A stretch of DNA of 64,000 bases from Bactericera cockerelli (Eukaryota > Arthropoda > Insecta > Hemiptera > Triozidae): assembly GCA_024516035.1 (NCBI GenBank), contig CM044958.1, forward strand, positions 22,466,108 through 22,530,107. The letters run 5' to 3'. The notes beneath the pieces are model-generated. The model did no database searches, was not told the origin of the DNA, and saw only the letters and a program-made list of their open reading frames with translations. The position numbers and the translations under genes were made by a program. Shown piece after piece: positions 10,663 to 20,208 of this stretch (position 1 is the first letter of the stretch; each line of letters starts with the position of its first letter).

Positions 10663-10784
10663 CAGTCTACAACACAGACCACAAGCGTCTACAGTAGCTC
10701 CTGTTTCATGGCTACGAAACACAAAAGGCTGTGAAATACTCATCTTAAAAAAAAAAATTGTCTCTGCCCTCTCCACCTCTGCAG

Positions 10785-11051
10785 GTTTCCCATCCCGGAC
10801 CTCCGACCTCGCACGGACCCAGGCCGCGCCGACTACTGGACTCCCCACCTGCATCAGGACATCGCCTGGCTTCGTCTGAGCGAGACCAGTCTCCGCTCCA
10901 GCCTGGCGAGTCGTCAGCCGGCCGCGAGCATTGAGCTGAGCGCGCGGTCCGCGGTGGCCGAGTTTCAAGAGGCCGGGACGCGAGAACCGGTGGCTTTCGG
11001 CCGAACCAGTTACGAGGCCGGCGAGTATATTCACGATGTGGGCTGGCCGCG
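10785..11051 (+). CDS. Atg2: Atg2 exon w12, plus-strand arm copy
   Basis: 267 nt, acceptor cctctgcag, donor gtgagt. Differs from 49008-49274 by Ala for Ser (GRAD) and Thr for Ala (SETS). A 21-nt piece of this exon (10860-10880) is also found in the preceding intron at 10555-10575. Confidence 0.9.
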
Positions 11052-12080
11052 GTGAGTGAACTGAACATCTGCCCCTTGAACTGTACGATTCATGTTCAAG
11101 TCAAGCTGAACAGACTTGGGTTCAAAAGGGTTGGGTGGAAGAGATTGCCACAGGCAATAACCCCGCCCTTTAGGTAGGACAATAATGTTATTTTCTTTTT
11201 TTACTCATTTATTTTGTCATTTATTTGTTTTTTTTTTTTCTTAATTTTATACTGTTACCATTGTACTTTGTCCTCCTAATAAAGCTTAAAAAAAAACAGA
11301 CACGCACTCAGTGCATACATATTTTCAATAGCCGTCGTGAATAACTCAAATCAGGTTGTTAAAACGTGCAGAGTTGAAGCACCTATGGGACTGGGATATG
11401 GTAGGAGTCTATACCTAGAGATAGGTAACATTGCCTTCCCGTGTCATTGCCTTGTCCTGTCATTCAAGGACTCTGCCCTCTTAATATAATAAGAATAATA
11501 TAATCCCGGTAAACGGGCTCGTATTAATGGAAAGAATCCTATTTACAAATTACAACAGTAAAAACATTTACATGAAAAATATAGTTACAATATGAAAGAC
11601 TTAGAGAACAAAAGGATTTTTAAAAACAACGAAAAATATTTTTTTTGCAGTAGTTAATCATTTGTAGTAGTAGTTAATAGTAGTTAATCACAACTAAGTA
11701 GTACTAAGTAGCAGTTAATCGTTTGCATATTATATGAGTTTGTATTACTCATGTTGGCTCGAAGACTTGATGTCCTCCTGTCTTGTGCATCTTCATTATA
11801 CTTTTTTTTTCATCTCTGTTTATACGCATCAATAATGCTGCAATTACTTAAACAGGTTTAAGGGACACTGCATACAGACTAAAGACCTATATCCAGGCCC
11901 TCTCTACATCTTTGTTTAAATTGTTCCAAAGTGAGATCGAGATTCAAATTTGCACTGTTACAATAATTATTAAATATTATTAGAGAGGAGATGAGTGGTG
12001 ATTCCAGGTACACAGGAGAATAGTTTCGTGGTATTTATTTTGTACATATTTGTTGCTAATACTCATCTCTTATTTTCCAG
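11052..12080. other. Intron w12-w13 (arm 1)
   Basis: Holds a family C element (11125-11295) and AT-rich sequence with tagtagttaat repeats around 11650-11720. No coding content. The equivalent intron in arm 2 contains the pogo-like element. Confidence 0.55.
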
Positions 12081-12262
12081 ACTCGTCATCCGCATGTACT
12101 CCAGTCTGAACTTTGACCTGGAGGATCCCATGGAGGAGCCGCAAGGCATGGCCCATTCCATCATGGAGCCTCCAGTGAGGGAACCCTCGCCGTTTACCTT
12201 CAGGAAGATTTTCCATGATGGCGGAGACACCCCGCAATCTAAGGCCACAGATCGAACCTTGT
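12081..12262 (+). CDS. Atg2: Atg2 exon w13, plus-strand arm copy
   Basis: 182 nt, acceptor tattttccag, donor gtaagt. Protein identical to 45826-46007 by eye. Confidence 0.87.
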
Positions 12263-12897
12263 GTAAGTACTTTTCTGTCGATTTTCATTTCCCAGAAGGT
12301 TTTGGTAGTGTGACCTTTTGAATTTATTTCGTACATATTTGTTGCTAATAAAGTTTGTGTTCAACTCGATTTAATTTTTTACTCTAAGAATTTGTGAATT
12401 TTTGTCAAGTGAGACTACTTTTAACTTAAGTCGAAGATTCAATTTACATATTTCTCGATAAAGGTCAAAAAAACTACACTTTTCCTGTCTAAAACAAAAC
12501 TACGATATTTTTTGCTACTTCCTCAAATGGCTGCATGTGATTATTCAGACACGTAACTATTGTATTATTCATGGGTGAATAAGTAATGGAGAAATCATAA
12601 TGCCTTAAACCTGTCAACTTCAAAAGCATGTAAAGGAGAAGAATTAATTTGTTATTGTTGTGTTTTTCTCTGTGCTCTAACTATCCTGTCGACTGAAGTC
12701 GAAGATTCGCAGAGTACCTACTTATTTATTGATACATGTAGGTCCAAAAATTCTACCCGCATTTTCTTTATATTTTTACCATATTTTTTGCTGAGCTGCA
12801 TGTGATTATTCAGAGACACTACTATTTTATTATTATTTGATATATTTTAATAAAACAATAACGAATAACATGAGACATCCACCTTAGTAGCTTGATC

Positions 12898-12984
12898 GCA
12901 GAGTACCTACTTATTTATTGATACATGTAGGTCCAAAAATTCTACCCGCATTTTCTTTATATTTTTACCATATTTTTTGCTGAG
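12898..12984 (+). repeat. Copied 87-bp block inserted in a SINE (arm 1)
   Basis: Identical to 12709-12795 (starts gcagagtacctactt, ends tttgctgag), inserted within the family A SINE between cttgatcg and ataaggcgg. Arm 2 has one copy of the block and an uninterrupted SINE (45040-45187). Confidence 0.88.
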
Positions 12985-13191
12985 ATAAGGCGGCGGACTT
13001 GTAACCTGGAGATCGGCGGTTCAAGTCCCGGTTTCAGCAAAGATTTAGTAAAGTGAGTTTGAGTAGATGTGACATCGCGAAAGTGATTAACACATGTATG
13101 ATAAAAATAAATAAAAAAATAACACGAGACAACTATTATTTTATACTTTAAATTAATTATTAAATTATACAACTATGTTGTATAATTTCAG

Positions 13192-13348
13192 ACGAGGGAG
13201 AAGAGCTGGTGATACCGGGAGACAAGGAAGAGATAAACAACTTCATAGACGACACGTGTCGCAGGGCGCTCATTCAGGTTGACATACAACTGCCCACCGC
13301 ATATCTACAGTTCGCCAACAAACATATCTATGAGCTCATCTATAACAG
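13192..13348 (+). CDS. Atg2: Atg2 exon w14, plus-strand arm copy
   Basis: 157 nt, acceptor aatttcag, donor gtataa. Protein identical to 44851-45007. Confidence 0.9.
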
Positions 13349-13881
13349 GTATAATTTATACGTATTATTTAGGTATGAAAATCATTATTTCCAACATAAA
13401 TTTATAAACAATTGAACCAAGCTTTATTTACATTTTTTTTTTATATATAGATATTAAACTTATGGCATATGGCTAGGAATATTAAACTTAGATTGTAAGA
13501 AGAAGTTCATCTAGTGACCCAAGTAGATCATTAAGGCAGTGGACCTGTAAGCTGTAAAGTTCAAGTCTTAAATAGGGAATTGAAAGTTTGGAACGTTTCC
13601 AGCGAATGGAGGGCAAAACCCTCGTCTTGTTATGACCTTAGCTGTTGAAGGGGAACTTCCAGTATACCCGAAAACACAACAATATCTTACCTCAATATAA
13701 TATAATAAGCCTTTATTTGTACATTTAGTATATCTTAATATAGGAATTACATAAATAATAGTAAAATTATTCTACAAAATCAGTTTAGAACTGAGGCCTC
13801 CCCATTATTTCATTGGGGCTTTTTATCATCCCGTAGATCATCTCCTCAATACCATAACAGTGAATATCCTCACTCCCACAG
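13349..13881. other. Intron w14-w15 (arm 1)
   Basis: AT-rich. Contains a fragment of the SINE central domain (gtttccagcgaatggagg, about 13595) and no exon. In arm 2 a SINE is inserted here. Confidence 0.55.
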
Positions 13882-13979
13882 ATTCACGTCTGACCTACTC
13901 CTCTGGACCCCGTCTGCTCCTACGTCTCAAGCCTGGACCCCCAACATCAACCTCAGCTTTAACAACGTCTTCACCAGGT
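13882..13979 (+). CDS. Atg2: Atg2 exon w15, plus-strand arm copy; last exon of this arm
   Basis: 98 nt, acceptor ctcccacag. Encodes FTSDLLLWTPSAPTSQAWTP then NINLSFNNVFTR and one leftover base. The donor ACCAGGT|gtaagg at 13980 is the only one that fits the phase of w16 (42835). It is the first unit boundary of the 30-bp array. No later Atg2 exon follows in this arm. Confidence 0.86.
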
Positions 13980-16327
13980 GTAAGGATCACGAGGTATGTG
14001 TAGCTTGTGTAAGGGATCACGAGGTATGTGTAGCTTGTGTAAGGGATCACGAGGTATGTGTAGCTTGTGTAAGGGATCACGAGGTATGTGTAACTTGTGT
14101 AAGGGATCACGAGGTATGTGTAGCTTGTGTAAGGGATCACGAGGTATGTGTAACTTGTGTAAGGGATCACGAGGTATGTGTAACTTGTGTAAGGGATCAC
14201 GAGGTATGTGTAGCTTGTGTAAGGGATCACGAGGTATGTGTAGCTTGTGTAAGGGATCACGAGGTATGTGTAACTTGTGTAAGGAATCACGAGGTATGTG
14301 TAGCTTGTGTAAAGGATCATGAGGTATGTGTAACTTGTGTAAGGGATCACGAGGTATGTGTAGCTTGTGTAAAAGATCATGAGGTATGTGTAACTTGTGT
14401 AAGGGATCACGAGGTATGTGTAGCTTGTGTAAGGGATCACGAGGTATGTGTAACTTGTGTAAGGGATCACGAGGTATGTGTAGCTTGTGTAAGGGATCAC
14501 GAGGTATGTGTAACTTGTGTAAGGGATCACGAGGTATGTGTAACTTGTGTAAGGGATCACGAGGTATGTGTAGCTTGTGTAAGGGATCACGAGGTATGTG
14601 TAACTTGTGTAAGGGATCACTAGGTATGTGTAACTTGTGTAAGGGATCACGAGGTATGTGTAACTTGTGTAAGGGATCACGAGGTATGTGTAACTTGTGT
14701 AAGGGATCACGAGGTATGTGTAACTTGTGTAAGGGATCACGAGGTATGTGTAGCTTGTGTAAAGGATCATGAGGTATGTGTAACTTGTGTAAGGGATCAC
14801 GAGGTATGTGTAGCTTGTGTAAGGGATCATGAGGTATGTGTAACTTGTGTAAGGGATCACGAGGTATGTGTAACTTGTGTAAGGGATCACGAGGTATGTG
14901 TAGCTTGTGTAAGGGATCACGAGGTATGTGTAGCTTGTGTAAGGGATCATGAGGTATGTGTAGCTTGTGTAAGGGATCACGAGGTATGTGTAGCTTGTGT
15001 AAAGGATCATGAGGTATGTGTAACTTGTGTAAGGGATCACGAGGTATGTGTAGCTTGTGTAAGGGATCACGAGGTATGTGTAGCTTGTGTAAGGGATCAC
15101 GAGGTATGTGTAACTTGTGTAAGGGATCATGAGGTATGTGTAGCTTGTGTAAGGGATCACGAGGTATGTGTAACTTGTGTAAGGGATCACGAGGTATGTG
15201 TAACTTGTGTAAGGGATCACGAGGTATGTCAGTGTAACTTGTGTAAGGGATCACGAGGTATGTGTAACTTGTGTAAGGGATCACGAGGTATGTCAGTGTA
15301 ACTTGTGTAAGGGATCACGAGGTATGTGTAACTTGTGTAAGGGATCACGAGGTATGTGTAACTTGTGTAAGGGATTACGAGGTATGTGTAGCTTGTGTAA
15401 GGGATCACGAGGTATGTGTAGCTTGTGTAAGGGATCACGAGGTATGTCAGTATGTGTAACTTGTGTAAGGGATCACGAGGTATGTGTAACTTGTGTAAGG
15501 GATCACGAGGTATGTGTAACTTGTGTAAGGGATCATGAGGTATGTGTAGCTTGTGTAAGGGATCACGAGGTATGTGTAGCTTGTGTAAGGGATCACGAGG
15601 TATGTGTAGCTTGTGTAAAGGATCATGAGGTATGTGTAACTTGTGTAAGGGATCACGAGGTATGTGTAGCTTGTGTAAAGGATCATGAGGTATGTGTAAC
15701 TTGTGTAAGGGATCACGAGGTATGTGTAGCTTGTGTAAGGGATCACGAGGTATGTGTAGCTTGTGTAAGGGATCACGAGGTATGTGTAACTTGTGTAAGG
15801 GATCATGAGGTATGTGTAGCTTGTGTAAGGGATCACGAGGTATGTGTAACTTGTGTAAGGGATCACGAGGTATGTGTCACTTGTGTAAAGGATCACGAGG
15901 TATGTCAGTGTAACTTGTGTAAGGGATCACGAGGTATGTGTAACTTGTGTAAGGGATCACGAGGTATGTCAGTGTAACTTGTGTAAGGGATCACGAGGTA
16001 TGTCAGTGTAACTTGTGTAAGGGATCACGAGGTATGTGTAACTTGTGTAAGGGATCACTAGGTATGTGTAACTTGTGTAAGGGATCACGAGGTATGTGTA
16101 GCTTGTGTAAGGGATCACGAGGTATGTCAGTATGTGTAACTTGTGTAAGGGATCACGAGGTATGTGTAACTTGTGTAAGGGATCACGAGGTATGTGTAGC
16201 TTGTGTAAGGGATCACGAGGTATGTGTAGCTTGTGTAAGGGATCACGAGGTATGTGTAACTTGTGTAAGGGATCACGAGGTATGTGTAGCTTGTGTAAGG
16301 GATCACGAGGTATGTGTAGCTTGTGTA
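13980..16327 (+). repeat. 30-bp tandem array growing out of an Atg2 splice donor
   Basis: Roughly 75-80 units of gtaagggatcacgaggtatg + tgta(g/a)cttgt. The first unit begins exactly at the donor of exon w15. Unit variants: G/A at the tagctt position, cacgag/catgag, and units lengthened by cagt (for example at 15229, 15290, 15904) or cagtatgt (15446, 16126). Since 30 is a multiple of three, four frames stay open for long stretches, producing repeat ORFs on both strands that I do not regard as genes. Confidence 0.95.
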
Positions 16328-16637
16328 GAATAGAATAGAATAGAATAGAATAGAATATATTTTATTGTAAATAAAGCCTTTCGGCATCTTACAACGTCAA
16401 TAGTATAAAAATTACATTAGTACAATTAAATGTTACAATATAAGTAGTTACGTAGAAAAATAATAATAAAATATTAGATACTACATAATTATGTAGATGT
16501 ATTTCATAGTATAATGTAGATTGCCATGGTAAATTGTTTATGAAATACTATATTCGTAGTTTATGCCTACGATAAAGATATAATCATGATAGTATTATAA
16601 AGTAAAGTACATATAATAATTATAATAAAATTGGAAC

Positions 16638-18089
16638 TTAAAACTTATCTACTAATTCATGTTTAAGAAAATCTGAGTAGCTAAAATAGGCTTCTTGTAA
16701 AAGAAAAGATTTAATTGTATTTCTAAATTTGCGTTTGTTTAGATTCTGAATTTGTATTGGTAGCTTGTTGTAAAATTTTATAGCTAAGAATTTCGGCCCA
16801 GTTTGATTTTTTGTCAGTCGGGTGAAGTCTGGTCTGAAATTATTTTTGCCCCTAGTGTCATAGTGGTGTACGTCTTCTCCAGAGAGCCAGGACTCCGCAT
16901 GCTCCTTTGCGTATATTAGACAATGATATATGTAGAGGCAAGGAAACGTTAGAATACTAAGCTCAATATAAGCATGCTGACAAGAATCTTTGTAGCCAAG
17001 GCCATAAAGTACACGAATAGCTCTTCTTTGCAGACGGAACGCTCTGTCTTTGACTGCAGAGTGTCCCCATGCAAGAAGTGCGTATGTAAGATGTGACTCA
17101 ATCAGAGAAAAGTAAGTTGTTTTAAGTACAGATGACGACACTATTTGAGAAAGATTTCTTAGGAGGAAAATATTTTTGTTTACTTTGTTGGCTACATGGT
17201 CCATGTGGGTGTCCCAGCATAAATTGGGCTGGAGTTTTATACCAAGAAAATTAACAAACTCAGGATTATTAAAGTTATCTGTCCTTTTTAGAGTGAAGAT
17301 GACCTCTTCGGTTTTATCCTTATTGAGAAATAGACTATTTGTCATGAACCATTGTTGAAGTTTCACTTGATTGAGTGAAAAATGTGTTTTACATTCATCA
17401 ATTTGTTTGAATTGTTTTGTGATAGTGGAATCATCTGCGTACAGTACTGTATGGTTTCCTGTCATGAAATTAGGTAAGTCATTTATGTATATTAGGAACA
17501 GAACAGGTCCCAGCAAGCTACCTTGAGGGACCCCTGTGTTAATTGGGCTGAAACTAGAAAGTTGACTCACTTTGACAGCTGCACTCTGAGAGGCTTTGGT
17601 TTTTAGGTTAGCAGATGGGCTTTTAGTGCTGTCGTTTGGAGGGTTATTTTGGATCATCATTCTTACACATTGAGTTCTATTTGATAGGTAAGAACTGACG
17701 AGTTTGAGACTAGTGGTATCAAATTTGTATTTTCTGAGCTTTTCAGTAAGTATATCGTGACTCAAGGTATCAAAAGCTTTAGATACATCACAAAGATGAG
17801 TGCAAGCAAAGCTGTTTTCTTCGAAACATAGTCTGATATAGTCCATGAATTTTAAAATTGCATCAGTGGTGGATAACGCTGACCTGAAACCAAACTGTGA
17901 GTCTGAGAAAAGCTTATTGATCTCAAAGTAATTACAAATTTGGTTTTTGATAATCTTTTCAAATATCTTTGAAATAATAGGTAGTATTGAAATAGGGCGA
18001 TAATTTTGTATGCATTTTTTATCGCCTTTTTTTGGTATTGGAGTTACAGCCGCTATTTTTAATGCTTGTGGAAAAACACCTTCTTTCAA
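16638..18089 (-). CDS. LINE ORF2 C-terminal part: reverse transcriptase (483 aa)
   Basis: Landmarks: KIAAVTPIPKKGDKKCIQNY, RPISILPIISKIFEK, DSQFGFRSALSTTDAI, LCDVSKAFDTLSHDIL, GVPQGSLLGPVLFLIYINDL, YADDSTITK (catalytic) and NFLGIKL. It ends HYDTRGKNNF ... FYNKLPIQIQNLNKRKFRN, the usual CR1/Jockey C terminus. The first Met is not the true start; coding continues from the upstream frame through a frameshift, so the copy is probably inactive. Confidence 0.88.
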   Translation of the reverse strand: MKEGVFPQALKIAAVTPIPKKGDKKCIQNYRPISILPIISKIFEKIIKNQICNYFEINKLFSDSQFGFRSALSTTDAILKFMDYIRLCFEENSFACTHLCDVSKAFDTLSHDILTEKLRKYKFDTTSLKLVSSYLSNRTQCVRMMIQNNPPNDSTKSPSANLKTKASQSAAVKVSQLSSFSPINTGVPQGSLLGPVLFLIYINDLPNFMTGNHTVLYADDSTITKQFKQIDECKTHFSLNQVKLQQWFMTNSLFLNKDKTEEVIFTLKRTDNFNNPEFVNFLGIKLQPNLCWDTHMDHVANKVNKNIFLLRNLSQIVSSSVLKTTYFSLIESHLTYALLAWGHSAVKDRAFRLQRRAIRVLYGLGYKDSCQHAYIELSILTFPCLYIYHCLIYAKEHAESWLSGEDVHHYDTRGKNNFRPDFTRLTKNQTGPKFLAIKFYNKLPIQIQNLNKRKFRNTIKSFLLQEAYFSYSDFLKHELVDKF

Positions 18090-18097
18090 AGATTGAT

Positions 18098-20149
18098 TTA
18101 GAAGCTTGGTAAGGGGAACATAGATAATGTTTGGATAGCAAGTAATAGTTTAATATTAAGACCGTATATGTCTTTAGAGTTACTTTTTTTAACGGATTTG
18201 ATAGCATCAAGAACTTGTTGAAAGGTAACATCTTTGAATACAAATTGTATATTATGATCAATAGGACCTTTAACAGATTCCAGAGGATCAATCGGCTGTG
18301 ATATTATTTTGGATTTGATCTCATTCACACTATCAATAAAATAATTGTTGAAAGTTTCGGGTTCAAAAATATTATCAGGGGTTACTTTTTTCTTGGTGCC
18401 TCTGTTTGCGTTGATTATTTCCCACATGGCCCGTGCTTTGTTTGTATGATTAGCAATTATTTTCCTATCATTCGCTTGCTTCTTTGCTTCAATTATAGCA
18501 TTTCTGTAATCCCTTCGAAAATTATTTTTACAGTTCACAGTCTGCCAAGTAGGGTATTCTTTACAGAGTTCATTCAAGGTTTGTAGATGTTCTCTCATGT
18601 TTTCAAGTTTAGGAGACCACCATTTATTTTTGCCGGAAACATTTGTCTTTACCTTTTTATATTCTATCGGGAAGGAATCAATAAATATTTGGGTAATGAT
18701 GTCATGGAAGTTTTGAAATTTCAGATTAATATCAATAGCTTTGTCATCAACAAATTCAAAATTAGTAGTCTCAATATAATTAACAAATGACTCCAACCGG
18801 GCTGGTGTAATCGGTCTATTCTCAATTACCTCCTCAACATGAGAATAACTGTCTAATTTGATGGTTATCATCTGAGCTAGATGGTCCGATAAGTTAAAGT
18901 CATAAGTATTAGTAAAACTATCAAGATCGTGGCAATTAATAAAAATGTTGTCAATACAGTTATTTCCTCTAGATTTGCTATTGAGTTGAGCTAGAAACCC
19001 AAAAGATCCCATTAGATCACAAGTTGATTTTGCGTTTTTACATTGAGTATAAAATTTTACATTAAAATCTCCGCAAATTATAACATTTTTCTTTTTGAAA
19101 AGTTTAGCAAGTACTTTTTCTAAAGTATCTAGGAAATCATCGAAGTTTGAAGATGGAGGTCTATAAATGCAGATAATAACTAAATCAAAGCGAGCTACTT
19201 CTATCGCTGAAATTTCACAAAGTGATTCAACAGACAGTTTGTTAATATCAGGTAATTGATTAGAGATAATTTTTTTACTCACTAGAATAGTAGAACCTCC
19301 GTGTTTTGATTTGCTGCGAGCAAAAAAGGAGCCAACTTCATACGAATCGAATTTTAACGAATCAAACTCTGCCTCTTCTAACCAGTGCTCAGTGATGCAG
19401 AATACGTCAATATTGTAGAGGGGGCTGTTGGACAAACATTCAAGTTCTCCTTTTTTATTTCTAAGGGACATAATATTCTGATTTACAATATTTATGGATA
19501 TCTCACTATATGGGTCTATCTTATGATGTGTTACATTTTGCTTCGAATTCCCTAACGTCAAGATATCCTCAGGGAGGATTGAGCTGTGATTGTCAATGAG
19601 ACTTCTGTCTGGTGAAACTGTTTGACAATCTTGAAGATGAAGGTTATTTACGTGAGCACAAGATTTATTTTTACTCATGTCTTCATGATACTTGGTAATT
19701 GCGTACTCTATGCTACACGCTAATTCTACATTCTCCCAAATTTTCTTATAGGTATCTAGACCTAATTCACGTATTATTAAACTAACTTCGTTATTGCATG
19801 TTTTGTTATTTTTGACTATTGATATATTATTATTATCCTGAATCAAACTATGGTCAGTGACATTAGTATTACTATTATGATTAGTTCTACAATCGGAATG
19901 GTTATTATAAACATTTTTCTGACTCTGAGTCATTTCGCCGGTAATAATTACTTGATTTTTGCATCTGTTTTCATAACAGTCAATGGCATATTCGAGACTA
20001 CAGGCCAAATCTACATGTTCCCATACCGTCTTATAATAGTCTATACCGTATGTATCTATCACTAATTGATGGGTATTATCACTATGATTGAGTTCAATGT
20101 CATCTGAAGTAAAACCTACCAAAGTATTACAATTAATATTTTCTGTCAA
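18098..20149 (-). CDS. LINE ORF2 N-terminal part: APE endonuclease and start of RT (683 aa)
   Basis: Residues about 25-155 hold two copies of one motif (IDYYKTVWEHVDLACSLEYA and LDTYKKIWENVELACSIEYA). From about 230 comes an apurinic-type endonuclease: NIVNQNIMSLRNK, FCITEHWLEEAEF, IICIYRPPSSNFDDF, VIICGDFNVKF, SKSRGNNCIDNIF and NLSDHLAQM, with all catalytic blocks (N, E, Y, GDFN, S/T, SDH). The frame closes 9 bases before the next ORF after SKDIYGLNIKLLL. The C-terminal few residues after this are out-of-frame readthrough. One small indel near 18100-18135 separates it from the RT. Confidence 0.85.
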   Translation of the reverse strand: MTENINCNTLVGFTSDDIELNHSDNTHQLVIDTYGIDYYKTVWEHVDLACSLEYAIDCYENRCKNQVIITGEMTQSQKNVYNNHSDCRTNHNSNTNVTDHSLIQDNNNISIVKNNKTCNNEVSLIIRELGLDTYKKIWENVELACSIEYAITKYHEDMSKNKSCAHVNNLHLQDCQTVSPDRSLIDNHSSILPEDILTLGNSKQNVTHHKIDPYSEISINIVNQNIMSLRNKKGELECLSNSPLYNIDVFCITEHWLEEAEFDSLKFDSYEVGSFFARSKSKHGGSTILVSKKIISNQLPDINKLSVESLCEISAIEVARFDLVIICIYRPPSSNFDDFLDTLEKVLAKLFKKKNVIICGDFNVKFYTQCKNAKSTCDLMGSFGFLAQLNSKSRGNNCIDNIFINCHDLDSFTNTYDFNLSDHLAQMITIKLDSYSHVEEVIENRPITPARLESFVNYIETTNFEFVDDKAIDINLKFQNFHDIITQIFIDSFPIEYKKVKTNVSGKNKWWSPKLENMREHLQTLNELCKEYPTWQTVNCKNNFRRDYRNAIIEAKKQANDRKIIANHTNKARAMWEIINANRGTKKKVTPDNIFEPETFNNYFIDSVNEIKSKIISQPIDPLESVKGPIDHNIQFVFKDVTFQQVLDAIKSVKKSNSKDIYGLNIKLLLAIQTLSMFPLPSF

Positions 20150-20208
20150 TTTTTTATTTACAGTGTCATAACAGGAAGAATGCTTCGCATTTTGCGAATC
20201 GTCAGAAT

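Larger units (their letters stand above)
982..13979 (+). repeat. Arm 1 of a giant inverted repeat (Atg2 exons w6-w15)
   Basis: Collinear in reverse complement with 44033-56018, including introns, SINEs and the 5S-like element. Homology starts abruptly at 982: aagagggtttagtcaaatgc here pairs with 56018 downward. Private features of this arm are the RTE insertion 3487-5428, the GC-hairpin repeat 9740-10068, a 26-bp hairpin at 10600-10662 and an 87-bp copied block at 12898-12984. Confidence 0.93.

Noticed and set aside
13895..15220. 441-residue minus-strand ORF (YTSYTYLVIP repeats) and sister ORFs of 437 and 224 residues
   Set aside because: They lie entirely in the 30-bp array, whose unit length is a multiple of three; open frames arise on both strands in several phases at once.
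13980..16327. CRISPR-like direct repeats of 30 bp
   Set aside because: The repeats are contiguous without unique spacers, in a eukaryotic intron.
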